Positions 51,687 through 62,472 of a stretch of DNA of 64,000 bases are shown here, piece by piece. The notes below the pieces were generated by a model. The model worked only from the letters and a program-made list of their open reading frames with translations. It did not search any database and was not told where the DNA came from. Positions within the stretch are counted from its first letter, which is position 1; each line of letters begins with the position of its first letter. Origin of the DNA: Legionella drozanskii LLAP-1 (GTDB lineage Bacteria > Pseudomonadota > Gammaproteobacteria > Legionellales > Legionellaceae); the NCBI RefSeq assembly GCF_001467585.1, contig NZ_LNXY01000020.1, positions 664,904 to 728,903 of the forward strand, read 5' to 3'. A program made the translations under genes and the position numbers.

Positions 51687-52925
51687 CTAAAAATTACCGT
51701 GAAACCATTCTTTCATTCGCGCCCACATGCCTTTGCTATTATCGCTCATGTTTGAACCATTGTAACCACCTTCGTACTGTTGTTGATAGCCATGAAGCAA
51801 TAAACCTACTCCTGTCGCTAATGAAGGATTTGTCGTTGCATCAACTAAACCTGAAACATGATGAGCACAGCCTTGACGAACTGGCATTTCAAAACACATC
51901 TCGGCTAATTCAATTGCACCTTTAATGCATGAACCGCCCCCAGTCATCACCATTCCTGCTGCGATTCGTTGTTCAAAACCACTGCGTCTTAATTCATTGC
52001 GGACTAAAGAAAATAATTCTTCATAACGAGCGGAAACAACTTCGGAAAGTACCTTAGCTGAAATTTTTCGCCCTGGCCTCTCGCTCACACTTAAAACTTC
52101 TAGCATTTCACTAGCACTTGCTAATTCTGGCATTGCAAAAGCATGAGAAATTTTAATAGCTTCTGCTGCCTTGGTAGGAGTGCGTAAAGCCATTGCGATA
52201 TCATTAGTGACTTGATCCCCAGCAATTGGAATAACCGTTGTATATTGAATAGCACCTTCAGCAAATATGGCAATATCCGTTGTTCCGCCACCAATATCAA
52301 TCAAGCAAACACCAAGTTCTTTTTCATCCTCGGTAAGCACAGCATGGCTTGCAGCAAGCTGCTCGAGAATAATATCATTTACTTCCAAGCCGCAGCGACG
52401 AACGCATTTAGCAATATTTTGCGCAGCACTGACTGCACCTGTCACGATATGTACTCTCGCTTCTAAACGAACCCCAGCCATACCAATAGGCTCACGAATA
52501 CTTCCTTGGTTATCAATAATAAATTCTTGCGGTAAGATATGAAGAATTTTTTGATCAGCCGGAATTGCGACTGCTTTAGCCGCATCGATGACCCGTTCCA
52601 CATCCGCTTGAGATACTTCCAGATCCCGAATCGCTACAATACCGTGAGAATTCAAACTCCGTATATGACTACCGGCAATACCAGCGTAGACGGTGTGCAC
52701 CTCACAACCGGCTTTAAGCTCCGCCTCTTGAACTGCTCGCTGAATTGTATTGACTGTTGCCTCAATATCGACAACGACACCTCGTTTTAATCCGCGGGAA
52801 GGATGACTTCCTATACCAATAATTTCTATTGCACCATCTGCAGTTACTTCACCAATGAGTGCAACAACTTTGGAAGTTCCAATATCTAAACCGGTGATGA
52901 TATTTTTTTCTAATTTTTTTGCCAT
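51687..52925 (-). CDS. ftsA: cell-division protein FtsA
   Basis: 412 residues. Actin-like ATPase: GLDIGTSKVVALIGE (phosphate 1), CLIDIGGGTTDIAIF (phosphate 2), GMVMTGGGSCIKGAIELAE (adenosine). The C-terminal amphipathic helix (GMWARMKEWFHGNF) anchors it to the membrane, linking FtsZ to the division complex. 31 bases after ftsQ. Confidence 0.98.
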   Translation of the reverse strand: MAKKLEKNIITGLDIGTSKVVALIGEVTADGAIEIIGIGSHPSRGLKRGVVVDIEATVNTIQRAVQEAELKAGCEVHTVYAGIAGSHIRSLNSHGIVAIRDLEVSQADVERVIDAAKAVAIPADQKILHILPQEFIIDNQGSIREPIGMAGVRLEARVHIVTGAVSAAQNIAKCVRRCGLEVNDIILEQLAASHAVLTEDEKELGVCLIDIGGGTTDIAIFAEGAIQYTTVIPIAGDQVTNDIAMALRTPTKAAEAIKISHAFAMPELASASEMLEVLSVSERPGRKISAKVLSEVVSARYEELFSLVRNELRRSGFEQRIAAGMVMTGGGSCIKGAIELAEMCFEMPVRQGCAHHVSGLVDATTNPSLATGVGLLLHGYQQQYEGGYNGSNMSDNSKGMWARMKEWFHGNF

Positions 52926-52956
52926 TATCTTCCCGTTCAGTCATTTTTAATAAGTG

Positions 52957-53673
52957 TTAACTTGTTTTATTTTTCCATTGCACCGCCATGCCTCGCGGAT
53001 ACCGTAAATCAACACTTGCTAATTGATCTGCTCGCTCTGCAAATACAGCAGGATAAGCTTTGCAGAATCGTATTATTCGCGTATCTAAATCCCGTTTACC
53101 TAAACGCAACTGCAAACCATTTGCCAGAATAAGTTCCCAGGCATGATTATTTCGCCATTCTAATGCCGCTGCGTGTAATCCATAGATTGATAATATCTTA
53201 CTCATTTTTTTGTAAACTTGTAAGACTTCTTTCTGCTGATTAATAGGTCCCGTTAAATGAGGCAATGATGAATCGGATAATGCCCCACCTTTATTAAAGA
53301 TTTCACCCTCTTCAGTCATCATTGCATCGTTCCAAGTTGCGACTGGATTTTTCTCAACTAGAGTAATTTTTAGAGCATCTGGCCATATGCGCTCAATTTG
53401 AACTTGATCTGCCCAATCAAGAGCGGCCAAATCGGCATATAAGCGATGTACTGAAAGAGTAAAAAAACTGGAACTTAAATAGCCTGCTAAAATAGATTCA
53501 AGCTGTTTATGAGTGACGTGTTGATAACTTGCTACAATTTTAACAGTATTAATAGGAAATCGCTGTGGGTCTGCCGCATAGGAATAGAGCAGCCGTGCGG
53601 CCAAAATAAATGCCGCAGCCACTAAGATCATTAAAAAGCCTGTGTAGCGTAAGCGCCCAGTCTCAGCACCCAT
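52957..53673 (-). CDS. ftsQ: cell-division protein FtsQ
   Basis: 238 residues. One N-terminal TM helix (FLMILVAAAFILAARLLYS), then POTRA (FPINTVKIVASYQHVTHKQL) and a beta domain (IERIWPDALKITLVEKNPVA). It recruits FtsB/FtsL in the periplasm. Gap of 24 bases from ddl. Confidence 0.95.
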   Translation of the reverse strand: MGAETGRLRYTGFLMILVAAAFILAARLLYSYAADPQRFPINTVKIVASYQHVTHKQLESILAGYLSSSFFTLSVHRLYADLAALDWADQVQIERIWPDALKITLVEKNPVATWNDAMMTEEGEIFNKGGALSDSSLPHLTGPINQQKEVLQVYKKMSKILSIYGLHAAALEWRNNHAWELILANGLQLRLGKRDLDTRIIRFCKAYPAVFAERADQLASVDLRYPRGMAVQWKNKTS

Positions 53674-53697
53674 CCATTCCTTTCCCTATCTCTATTT

Positions 53698-54789
53698 CTA
53701 CTGATAACTAGTGATCAATTGCTGACGACAACGCTGATGCGTCATTGCTAAGCTTATCAATTCATCTAATAGTTCTGGATATTTTAAACCGCTAGCTTGC
53801 CACAATTTTGGATACATGCTAATCGACGTGAATCCTGGTAAGGTATTGATTTCATTAAAATAAATGTTACCAGTTTGTTCATTCACAAAGAAATCAACAC
53901 GCGCCATTCCTCTACATTTCAACCGTGTAAAAATTTCAGCAGCAATTTCTTGTAATTGTTTTGTCATCCCTTCATTAAGCGTTGCCGGAACATGCAATTC
54001 AGTTTGATTGCTTTCCAAATATTTTGCCGTATAAGAATAAAATCCATCGGCATGATTAACACAAATTTCACCCGCTAAACTTACTCTAGGTACAGAAAAA
54101 GGTACCGTACCTTCAAGGACGGCTAATTCAATTTCTCGTCCTGAAATATATTCTTCCACTAAAATAGTTTCATCATAACGTAATGCATCCTCAATAGCTC
54201 TAGCAAGCTCTTCATTGTTTTTTACTTTATGAATACCAACGCTCGAACCCAATGAGCAAGGTTTAACAAATAATGGCCAACCCAACTCGGCAACTACCTG
54301 CTGACAAAATTGTTGTTTTTCTTGCGCTGAACTATGCCAAGATAACAGGCGATAACGTGCTGAACGTATTCCATCGCTGCAGGCAAGACGTCGTGCCATA
54401 TCTTTATCCATTCCAATCGCAGAAGAGAGCACATCGCAGCCCACATAAGAGACACCGGCTAATTCCAAGATCCCTTGTAAACAGCCGTCTTCATAAAGAG
54501 GGCCATGGACGACTGGGAAAACTACTTCTGCATCAACAGCAAGATGACCATCAACTAATAGGCCTGCGAGTGGACGTGAGCGCGGAGTTACAACGGGAAG
54601 ACTCTCTTTAAATGCCAGCAGCTCTTGGTAATCGTTTTGATAAAAGCGCCCCTCTTTATCCATTCCAACAGGAACAATCTGATATTTATTAGCATCCAAA
54701 TGCGCTAATACTGACGCTGCAGAAATTAATGAAATTTCGTGTTCACCAGACTTGCCACCATAGAGCAAAACTAGTTTTATTTTTGACAT
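53698..54789 (-). CDS. ddl: D-alanine-D-alanine ligase
   Basis: 363 residues. ATP-grasp: [17 protein letters not shown] at the start, [20 protein letters not shown] (ATP-binding loop), [14 protein letters not shown] and [20 protein letters not shown] (Mg and product site). Makes D-Ala-D-Ala for MurF. Its ATG overlaps the murB stop by one base. Confidence 0.97.
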   Translation of the reverse strand: MSKIKLVLLYGGKSGEHEISLISAASVLAHLDANKYQIVPVGMDKEGRFYQNDYQELLAFKESLPVVTPRSRPLAGLLVDGHLAVDAEVVFPVVHGPLYEDGCLQGILELAGVSYVGCDVLSSAIGMDKDMARRLACSDGIRSARYRLLSWHSSAQEKQQFCQQVVAELGWPLFVKPCSLGSSVGIHKVKNNEELARAIEDALRYDETILVEEYISGREIELAVLEGTVPFSVPRVSLAGEICVNHADGFYSYTAKYLESNQTELHVPATLNEGMTKQLQEIAAEIFTRLKCRGMARVDFFVNEQTGNIYFNEINTLPGFTSISMYPKLWQASGLKYPELLDELISLAMTHQRCRQQLITSYQ

Positions 54790-55700
54790 TAAAGATCTCC
54801 AATGATGTGCACTTCACGAATTAAATCGATATTCGTCGCCTTATGCACAGTATCACGCACTAATTCAATGAGGGATTCAATATCGCTCGCTGAGGCGCCA
54901 CCTTGTTGATTAATTATAAAATTGGCATGTTTTGTGGAGACCACAGCACCGCCTAGTTGCTTGCCTTTTAATCCGCAGGATTCAATAAGACGCGCCGCAA
55001 AATTACCCGGAGGATTTCTAAAAACAGAGCCACAATTATATTCGCTAGTTGGTTGAGTCTCAGCACGATGCGCTAATAATTCTTTAATAAGTTGCAGCGA
55101 TTTTTCTTTTTGCCCCTGAGCCAAGCGGCAAGTTGCTGCGATAAACCATTCATTTTCTAGCCCAGAAACATGACGATAGGCAATGTCGAACTCTTCTGGT
55201 TTACGCACTCTAATTTCACCATCACGTGTCATGGTTTTCACTTCAACCACTGTTTGCCAAGTTTCGCCACCAAAACAGCCAGCATTCATCCGCAGCGCAC
55301 CACCCATCGTACCAGGAATTCCAGCCCAAAATTCGCCGCCTGCAAGATTCGCTCGTGCACAATAACGCGCCATCGTAGCGCAAGAAACACCAGCCTCAAC
55401 ATAGACTAACTCCTCGTCTAGTAGACTGATTTCTTTCAGACATCCTTGCGTTAATACCACTGTTCCAGAAAAACCAACATCTCGAATCAGGGAATTAGAA
55501 CCTAAACCTAACCATAATAGCGGCTCTTCTATAGGCAGCTGTTTAATAAACAGAGCTAAATCAGCAATGCCTGCGGGTTTATAGAGCTTTTTTGCTCTTC
55601 CACCTACACGCCAGGTAGTATAATCAGCTAAAAGCTCATTGAAAAGTAGCTGTCCTTGATAAGAGCCTCGGCTTAAAGTTATTTCTTCTGAAGTGTTCAC
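54789..55700 (-). CDS. murB: UDP-N-acetylenolpyruvoylglucosamine reductase
   Basis: 303 residues, type II-like short form. FAD domain with [42 protein letters not shown]; catalytic Ser in [10 protein letters not shown]. Reduces enolpyruvyl-UDP-GlcNAc to UDP-MurNAc. It overlaps murC by four bases. Confidence 0.97.
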   Translation of the reverse strand: MNTSEEITLSRGSYQGQLLFNELLADYTTWRVGGRAKKLYKPAGIADLALFIKQLPIEEPLLWLGLGSNSLIRDVGFSGTVVLTQGCLKEISLLDEELVYVEAGVSCATMARYCARANLAGGEFWAGIPGTMGGALRMNAGCFGGETWQTVVEVKTMTRDGEIRVRKPEEFDIAYRHVSGLENEWFIAATCRLAQGQKEKSLQLIKELLAHRAETQPTSEYNCGSVFRNPPGNFAARLIESCGLKGKQLGGAVVSTKHANFIINQQGGASASDIESLIELVRDTVHKATNIDLIREVHIIGDL

Positions 55701-57118
55701 GCTGATTCTCTCATTGTCTGCATCAGATTAAGTGCCATTTGACCGATACTACCGGCGCCCTGCATTAAAATAACGTTTCCATCTCTAATTAACTCATTGA
55801 GTATCTCGGTAAGATTTTGTGAAGTAACTAACCGAGCATTGGGCCGTTTTTGGCTAATTTGCTGTAACAAGGTCTCACTTGTCAACCCAGGAATTGCCTG
55901 TTCTCCTGCTGAATAAATATCTAATAACAGTAACTCGTCAGCTAAACAGAGTACATTCACAAATTGCTCAAATAATGATTGCGTGCGGCTATAACGATGC
56001 GGTTGAAACACATGAATCAAACGTTTGTCAGGCCAAACACGACGGAAAGCATCAATAGTTGTTCTGATTTCTTGTGGATGATGTCCATAATCATCGACCA
56101 CAATTGCCGAACCATGTTCAAAACGTTTCTCTCCAAGCATTTGAAAACGTCTACCTACACCTTCGAATTTAAACAATCCATTGACAATGGCCTCATCGCT
56201 CACACCAAGCTCGGTTGCGATAACAATGGCAGCTAAAGCGTTAAGTACATTATGGCGTCCTGGCCAGTTAAATTGAATAGTTAGAGGAGCATGCGGTGCT
56301 GGGCGTTGTACTTTAAATTCGCTTAACAACCCCTTTTGAGTCCATTCGAGAGCACGATAATGAGCATCTTCTCTGAATCCATAGGTTTGTATTGGTCGCT
56401 GTACTGAGGGCATAATATTGCGAACTTCTTCGTCTTCAAGACAAAGCACTGCCAATCCGTAAAAGGGTAAATGATGTAAAAACTCAATAAAGGTATTGCG
56501 TAATTTATCAAAATTATCATCATAGGTACCCATATGATCGGCATCAATATTGGTTACTACTGCCATCATGGGTTTTAAGAATAAAAATGAGGCGTCACTT
56601 TCGTCGGCTTCTGCCACAAAATACGCTGATTTGCCTAGCTGAGCGTTGGAGCCGCAGCTATTCAGTTTCCCCCCGATAACAAAACTGGGATCTAAACCGC
56701 CTTCGGCTAAGATACTACTAACAAGACTCGTTGTTGTTGTTTTACCATGCGTACCAGCAATAGCAATGCCGTGGCGAAAACGCATTAACTCCGCAAGCAT
56801 CGCTGCGCGAGGAATAACGGGAATTGATTTCTCTTGAGCCGCAATAATTTCAGGGTTGTCCGCTTCGACGGCTGTGGATCTCACAACCACATCGGCACCC
56901 TCTATATTCTCAACTTGATGCCCGATATAGACTTTAATCCCTAAGGACTGTAAGTGTTGCACTACACGGCTGTCACTCAGATCAGAACCTGTGATCCGAT
57001 AGCCTTGATTATGTAATACTTCCGCGATGCCGCACATACCAGCACCACCTATACCAACAAAATGAATCTGCTCAACTCGCCCCATCCTTGGTGACAAGAA
57101 CTGTTCTACATTGTTCAC
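55697..57118 (-). CDS. murC: UDP-N-acetylmuramate-L-alanine ligase
   Basis: 473 residues. Mur-ligase: HFVGIGGAGMCGIAEVL (N-term, UMP binding), GTHGKTTTTSLV (P-loop), EADESDASFL, HHPQEIRTTI. Adds L-Ala to UDP-MurNAc. Directly follows ftsW; the murG gene usual between them is absent. Confidence 0.97.
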   Translation of the reverse strand: MNNVEQFLSPRMGRVEQIHFVGIGGAGMCGIAEVLHNQGYRITGSDLSDSRVVQHLQSLGIKVYIGHQVENIEGADVVVRSTAVEADNPEIIAAQEKSIPVIPRAAMLAELMRFRHGIAIAGTHGKTTTTSLVSSILAEGGLDPSFVIGGKLNSCGSNAQLGKSAYFVAEADESDASFLFLKPMMAVVTNIDADHMGTYDDNFDKLRNTFIEFLHHLPFYGLAVLCLEDEEVRNIMPSVQRPIQTYGFREDAHYRALEWTQKGLLSEFKVQRPAPHAPLTIQFNWPGRHNVLNALAAIVIATELGVSDEAIVNGLFKFEGVGRRFQMLGEKRFEHGSAIVVDDYGHHPQEIRTTIDAFRRVWPDKRLIHVFQPHRYSRTQSLFEQFVNVLCLADELLLLDIYSAGEQAIPGLTSETLLQQISQKRPNARLVTSQNLTEILNELIRDGNVILMQGAGSIGQMALNLMQTMRESA

Positions 57119-57179
57119 AAAGTTCCCCTATTCGTTATCCTAGAAAAGTAGAAGCATCTTTCATACCTACTTTTAAGGA

Positions 57180-58355
57180 TTATGATGTCGGCGACCTCAA
57201 TCCTAGAGCATGCCAACGATTTTCATGATCAATGCGAAGAAGAAGGGCAATGACCACACAATTCACAACCATGCTAGCTCCACCATAACTCAACATGGGC
57301 AAGGTTAAACCTTTTGTAGGCAATAATCCTGAGTTGACCCCCATATTGATGGCTGCTTGCAATCCTAACCAAAACGTCAAACCATAAGCAGTGAAAGCTG
57401 CAAATAATCGTTCTTGGCTATGCGCTGTGAAACCAATCATTAGCCCTCTTACAACTAGTATACTATAAAGAATCAGTACCAGAGTCACACCTAGCAACCC
57501 TAGTTCTTCTGCAAGTACAGCAAACAGAAAATCCGTATGCGCTTCCGGTAAATAGAACAACTTTTGGACACTATCGCCCAGTCCTACACCTAACCAACCA
57601 CCGCGTCCAAATGCGATGAGCGACTGAGTAAGTTGATAGCCAGAATTAAATTGGTCAGCCCAAGGATCGAGAAAGGCTGTTAACCGAGCCACTCGATAAG
57701 GTGAAGACAAAGCAAGCACGACAAGACAACCAATAACAACAATCACCAAACCTATATAATAACGCAATTTTACGCCAGCCAAAAATAGCATCGCCATTAC
57801 TGTACCGGTAATAACCACGGTAGCACCAAAATCAGGCTCCCTGAGCAATAAAACAGCAATTACACCTAAAATAATCATGGGCTTAATAAAACCTAAGATA
57901 CTTCTTTGGACGCTCGCTTGTTGTCGCACTAAGTAGCCGGCCACATAAAAAATCATTGTCATTTTAGCCAGCTCAGATACTTGGATGCCTATTGGCCCTA
58001 AAGCAAGCCAGCGTCGACTACCATTCACCGAGCGACCAATACCAGGCACTAAAACAATCAATAACATTAATAAGCAAATCAACAATAGGGGCGTGCTTAT
58101 TTTTTCCCAAACCGCACTGTCAACACGCATCACCGCAAGAGCTACTATAAATCCAGCAAATAAATAGCAGGATTGGCGAATTAAAAAATGAAAAGGTTGA
58201 TGATAATATTTCGTTGATATCATGACAGAGCTTGAAGCAACCATCATTAGCCCAATAATTAATAAACCCAATACAGCACCCATTAACCATTTGTCATAGA
58301 GTGCGATGGGTTTATTCGTTGGTTTACCGCGTTGATTATAATGACGAGGCTGCAT
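57180..58355 (-). CDS. ftsW: lipid II polymerase / division protein FtsW
   Basis: 391 residues, about 10 TM helices. SEDS signature: ISTKYYHQPFHFLIRQ, GIGRSVNGSRRWLALGPIGI, AHTDFLFAVLAEELG, LLPTKGLTLPMLSYGGAS. Glycosyltransferase of septal peptidoglycan. 6 bases after murD. Confidence 0.97.
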   Translation of the reverse strand: MQPRHYNQRGKPTNKPIALYDKWLMGAVLGLLIIGLMMVASSSVMISTKYYHQPFHFLIRQSCYLFAGFIVALAVMRVDSAVWEKISTPLLLICLLMLLIVLVPGIGRSVNGSRRWLALGPIGIQVSELAKMTMIFYVAGYLVRQQASVQRSILGFIKPMIILGVIAVLLLREPDFGATVVITGTVMAMLFLAGVKLRYYIGLVIVVIGCLVVLALSSPYRVARLTAFLDPWADQFNSGYQLTQSLIAFGRGGWLGVGLGDSVQKLFYLPEAHTDFLFAVLAEELGLLGVTLVLILYSILVVRGLMIGFTAHSQERLFAAFTAYGLTFWLGLQAAINMGVNSGLLPTKGLTLPMLSYGGASMVVNCVVIALLLRIDHENRWHALGLRSPTS

Positions 58356-58361
58356 AAATAC

Positions 58362-59693
58362 TCACAATTGCCCTACTAAGTTAGCGAATGATTCGCCACG
58401 ATGATTAAAATCTTTGAACATATCAAAACTAGCACAAGCCGGTGATAATAAAACGACATCACCAGGCATTGCTTGCGATTTTGCGAGATTAACAGCGCCA
58501 TCAAGTGAGGGCGCTCGCAGCACTGGTACAACATTGGATAAAGCAGCTTGAATTTTATCAGCATCTTCGCCAATTAACACGACCGAACGGACATAATCAG
58601 CCATTGGGGTGCGCAGTTCAGTGAAATCAGCTCCTTTTCCAATTCCCCCGGCGATTAATACAATCTTTCCTTGCATGGAACCTCCTATTCCAGAAATAGC
58701 AGAGATAGCTGCTCCTATATTTGTTCCTTTTGAGTCATTAATCCAATCCACTCCATTTAAATTTCGGACCCATTGACAACGATGAGGTAAACCTGAAAAA
58801 GTCTCTAATACTTTAATCATAAACTCAGGCTTAACACCAACCGCAGTTGCCAAAGCACAGGCAGCCAACGCATTTTGCCAATTATGTTTTCCCTTAATGC
58901 GCAATTGATCGACAGCTAATAAAAGAAAGCTTCCTTGAGCAAGATAATTAACACCCTGCTTTTCAGTGATACCCCATTCCCCTTCTGCGGGCGTATCTAG
59001 ACCATAACTGATCGATAAAGCTTCATTTTTAGGATAGGTAACCCGATCGTCTCGGTTATACAAAATAAATTCTGCGTCTTGGTAAACCCGATGTTTTGCC
59101 TCGATATAAGCAGCCAAAGTACGATGTCTATCTAAATGATCAGGAGAAATGTTAAGAATAGTCGCAGCTCTAGGTTTTAGAGAATGCGTTAAATCCAGCT
59201 GAAAACTGGATAACTCTAGCACCCACAAATCATATTGAATTCCATTATCCAATAAATCCAGGACGGGTAAACCAATATTTCCAGCAACCGCAACGGATAA
59301 CCCAGCGGCTTTTGCCATTTCCCCGACTAAGGTGGTGACGGTTGATTTACCATTTGTCCCTGTAATTGCTACCACAGGTACTTTTAGTTCACGCGCTAGG
59401 CATTCAATGTCTCCGTAGACAGGAATATTAAGTTGAAAGGCTTGTTGCAAAAAGGGCTCGTCAAGCGACACACCAGGGCTTGTAATGATGCCGTCTAACT
59501 GGTCAAACAGGACGGTAGGAAATGCGCCTAAAAACACTTCCACCCCTGGAAATTCGCTAGTAAATTCGGATAATCCCTCAACTTCACGCCGCGTGTCGAA
59601 CACTACAAAAGGCTTATCGCGTCGGCGTAAATAATTGGCAATGGAATGTCCTGTTTTGCCTAAACCTGCGACTAAATAAAGTGGTTGGCTCAT
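58362..59693 (-). CDS. murD: UDP-N-acetylmuramoylalanine-D-glutamate ligase
   Basis: 443 residues from ATG 59693 (AGGTG six bases upstream); a longer frame to 59759 overlaps mraY and lacks similarity. LVAGLGKTGHSIA, ITGTNGKSTVTTLV (P-loop), NISPDHLDRHRT, DSKGTNIGAAISAI. Adds D-Glu. 8 bases after mraY. Confidence 0.97.
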   Translation of the reverse strand: MSQPLYLVAGLGKTGHSIANYLRRRDKPFVVFDTRREVEGLSEFTSEFPGVEVFLGAFPTVLFDQLDGIITSPGVSLDEPFLQQAFQLNIPVYGDIECLARELKVPVVAITGTNGKSTVTTLVGEMAKAAGLSVAVAGNIGLPVLDLLDNGIQYDLWVLELSSFQLDLTHSLKPRAATILNISPDHLDRHRTLAAYIEAKHRVYQDAEFILYNRDDRVTYPKNEALSISYGLDTPAEGEWGITEKQGVNYLAQGSFLLLAVDQLRIKGKHNWQNALAACALATAVGVKPEFMIKVLETFSGLPHRCQWVRNLNGVDWINDSKGTNIGAAISAISGIGGSMQGKIVLIAGGIGKGADFTELRTPMADYVRSVVLIGEDADKIQAALSNVVPVLRAPSLDGAVNLAKSQAMPGDVVLLSPACASFDMFKDFNHRGESFANLVGQL

Positions 59694-59701
59694 GATCGCA
59701 C

Positions 59702-60787
59702 CTATCTTAATTTTAGAGTTGCTAACCCGCAAAGTACAAAGACTACCGTCATAATCCAAAAGCGCACAATGACCTTGGGCTCAGACCATCCTTTTAATTC
59801 AAAATGATGGTGGAGCGGGGCCATGCGAAATAAACGCTTACCACCCGTATATTTAAAATACCCCACTTGCAAAATAACGGACAGAGTTTCGATTACAAAT
59901 AAACCACCCATGATGAGTAATACCAATTCTTGCCGGACTATAATCGCTACAATCCCGAGAGCAGCTCCGAGCGACAAAGAACCTACATCGCCCATAAAAA
60001 CCTGTGCAGGGTAACTGTTATACCAAAGAAAACCCAGCCCCGCACCAACCAATGCTGAGCAAAAAATCGTAAGTTCCCCCGTGTTGGGTACATAAGGAAT
60101 GGCTAAATAATGAGCGTACAAGGCATTAGAACTTGCATAAGCAAAAACACCCAGCGCACCAGCCACCATAACAATGGGCATGATTGCTAAACCATCTAAT
60201 CCATCCGTTAAATTTACTGCATTAGAGCTGCCTACAATGACGAAATACGCGAGCAAAGGAAATAATGGTCCGAGATTAATCAATAAGTTTTTGAAAAAAG
60301 GGACTGTTAATTGTGAACTAACAGGAATATCGGGGCTTAAATAGAGGAAAACCACCGCAGCGAGCGCAATCACCGATTGCCAAAAATATTTCCATCGCCC
60401 AGGTAACCCTTTGGAATTTTTTCTTACTACTTTACGATAATCGTCAATCCAACCGACAAGACCAAAACTAGCGGTAACTAACATGACCAACCAGAGAGCA
60501 GGTTGGTGGAGATCGCCCCATAGCAAACTACTCACTAGCACAGCTAGTAAAATCAATACGCCCCCCATTGTTGGGGTTCCTGCTTTTGATAAATGAGATT
60601 TCGGCCCATCATCGCGTACCATTTGACCGATTTGTAAATTTCTCAGCCACTTAATCATCAAAGGACCGCAAAACAATCCGACAAGCAGCGCGGTTAAAGC
60701 TGCCAAAATAGAACGAAAAGTCAAATATTGGAACACTCGAAATGCATGATACTGCCCTTGTAATAGCTGTGTTAGCCAATAAAGCAT
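59702..60787 (-). CDS. mraY: phospho-N-acetylmuramoyl-pentapeptide transferase
   Basis: 361 residues, ten TM helices. Motifs [44 protein letters not shown] (catalytic Asp), [13 protein letters not shown]. Makes lipid I from UDP-MurNAc-pentapeptide and undecaprenyl phosphate. 44 bases after murF. Confidence 0.98.
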   Translation of the reverse strand: MLYWLTQLLQGQYHAFRVFQYLTFRSILAALTALLVGLFCGPLMIKWLRNLQIGQMVRDDGPKSHLSKAGTPTMGGVLILLAVLVSSLLWGDLHQPALWLVMLVTASFGLVGWIDDYRKVVRKNSKGLPGRWKYFWQSVIALAAVVFLYLSPDIPVSSQLTVPFFKNLLINLGPLFPLLAYFVIVGSSNAVNLTDGLDGLAIMPIVMVAGALGVFAYASSNALYAHYLAIPYVPNTGELTIFCSALVGAGLGFLWYNSYPAQVFMGDVGSLSLGAALGIVAIIVRQELVLLIMGGLFVIETLSVILQVGYFKYTGGKRLFRMAPLHHHFELKGWSEPKVIVRFWIMTVVFVLCGLATLKLR

Positions 60788-60831
60788 CTTTTTTTACCTC
60801 TCAAAAAAGTTAAGTTATGCAATTAAAGTGT

Positions 60832-62166
60832 TCAGCACACCAATTGATGTACTATTTTTTCCATCGCAGCAGAGCGCGAACCTTTTACTAGAACCGTAGT
60901 GTACTTATTTAGTTCGGGGAGCAAATCTCGCGCCAACTCTTCTTGATTTTTATAATGTTTTGCTGCAGAACCAAATGTTTGAGCACTATATTCACTGTGC
61001 GTACCGCAAGTCATTAATCGATCAATACCGCGCTGCTGAGCGACACGCCCGATCTCTTCATGATGCTCTCTTGTCCAGGCGCCAAGCTCTCCTAAATTTC
61101 CCAAGACGAGAATTCGCTGCCCTTGTCGTTTTGCAAGCACGTCAATCGCGGTAAGCACGGAACGCAGATTAGCGTTATAAGTATCATCAATAATAAGAGA
61201 ATTATTTTTGCCAGCAAGAAACGTCATTCGTCCCGCTACACCACGAAATTGGTTTAACCCTTGAACAATATCAGTCAAGGAAATACCTACCGCATGACAA
61301 CAGCTGGCAGCCGCCAAGGCATTACGCACGGAGTGTTCCCCCGGAACTTGTAAACTGACTTGTGCGTGCCCGGTGGGTAATACAAGATCAAAGGAGGCAT
61401 AACCTGCTTCATTAAACGAGAGCTCTTGTGCATAAACATCAACTGGTTTTGTTAAAGAAAATCGTAATACCTTTTTATCCCCTAGCGACTCATCCCAGAA
61501 ATGAGCATAGTTATCATCATCATTAACGACTGCGGTACCATCAGCGCTGAGACCTTGATAAATCTCACCTTTAGCGCGCGCGACACCCTCAATGGAGCCA
61601 AAGCCTTCTATGTGGGCTGGCGCAATATTATTAATCAGCGCCACTTGAGGTTTAACCACCGCAACAGTATGAGCAATCTCTCCGATATGATTAGCGCCTA
61701 ATTCAAAAACTGCATAACGGTGTTCGGGTAATAATTGCAGCACGCTTAAAGGAGCTCCGATATGATTATTTAAGTTTCCAGGGGTTGCGTGAGCAGGTTT
61801 AGGCAAAATAGAAGAAATCATTTCTTTCACAGTGGTTTTACCATTACTTCCTGTCAGTGCAATGACAGGACAGTGGAGAGTTAAACGATAATGAGTGGCC
61901 AATTTTGCTAATGCTTGTAGCGTATCTGTTACTTGGATTTGGGGAACATTTAGTTCAGCATTCGCTCGACTACAGATCACCGCGACAGCACCTTTTGCAA
62001 CTGCATCTTTAATAAAATCGTGACCATCAAAATTTTCCCCTTGCAAGGCAACGAATAAATCGCCTGATTTTACCTTACGGCTATCAATGCAAACCCCATT
62101 AATTAATGGATCACTTGAAAAGGAACTATTAAATAGTTCAGCAATATTATTTAAGTTTAGGTTCAT
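60832..62166 (-). CDS. murF: UDP-MurNAc-tripeptide-D-alanyl-D-alanine ligase
   Basis: 444 residues. GVCIDSRKVKSGDLFVALQG, ALTGSNGKTTVKEMI (P-loop), YRYAVFELGANHIGEI-type region (YAVFELGANHIGEIAH), IIDDTYNANLRSVLTAIDVL. Adds D-Ala-D-Ala. murE and ftsI are not between it and zipA. Confidence 0.97.
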   Translation of the reverse strand: MNLNLNNIAELFNSSFSSDPLINGVCIDSRKVKSGDLFVALQGENFDGHDFIKDAVAKGAVAVICSRANAELNVPQIQVTDTLQALAKLATHYRLTLHCPVIALTGSNGKTTVKEMISSILPKPAHATPGNLNNHIGAPLSVLQLLPEHRYAVFELGANHIGEIAHTVAVVKPQVALINNIAPAHIEGFGSIEGVARAKGEIYQGLSADGTAVVNDDDNYAHFWDESLGDKKVLRFSLTKPVDVYAQELSFNEAGYASFDLVLPTGHAQVSLQVPGEHSVRNALAAASCCHAVGISLTDIVQGLNQFRGVAGRMTFLAGKNNSLIIDDTYNANLRSVLTAIDVLAKRQGQRILVLGNLGELGAWTREHHEEIGRVAQQRGIDRLMTCGTHSEYSAQTFGSAAKHYKNQEELARDLLPELNKYTTVLVKGSRSAAMEKIVHQLVC

Positions 62167-62472
62167 GATGTTTTTAATGGTTAAAAGAATAGTTTACTGA
62201 TTATTCGCAAAACTCACCAGCGTAGAATTAAAATGAGTTATTGGCTCGCTCTAGTCCTTCGCCCGCGTGCGAAATTTAGGTAATTGATGATGTCTTTCGA
62301 GGGCACTGTCATGGGTTAAGCTCTTCGTTCGTTATCCTTCAGCTTGGCTGGAGCTATCTAGGTGCTGCCCTCTGCCGGTCAAGCCGGAATTAGTCGTTTC
62401 TCGTAACATTTTTACTCCCTCTCCCTTCAAGGAAGAGGGTTATGGAGAGGATTTTTAACTACCTGCCAACAA
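62167..62472. other. intergenic region between zipA and murF
   Basis: About 300 bases with no open gene on either strand. It contains one short stem, CCCTCT with AGAGGG (62417-62439). The position is where ftsI, murE and others often lie in dcw clusters, so genes may have been lost here. A murF promoter is likely but no clear -35/-10 pair was assigned. Confidence 0.5.
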
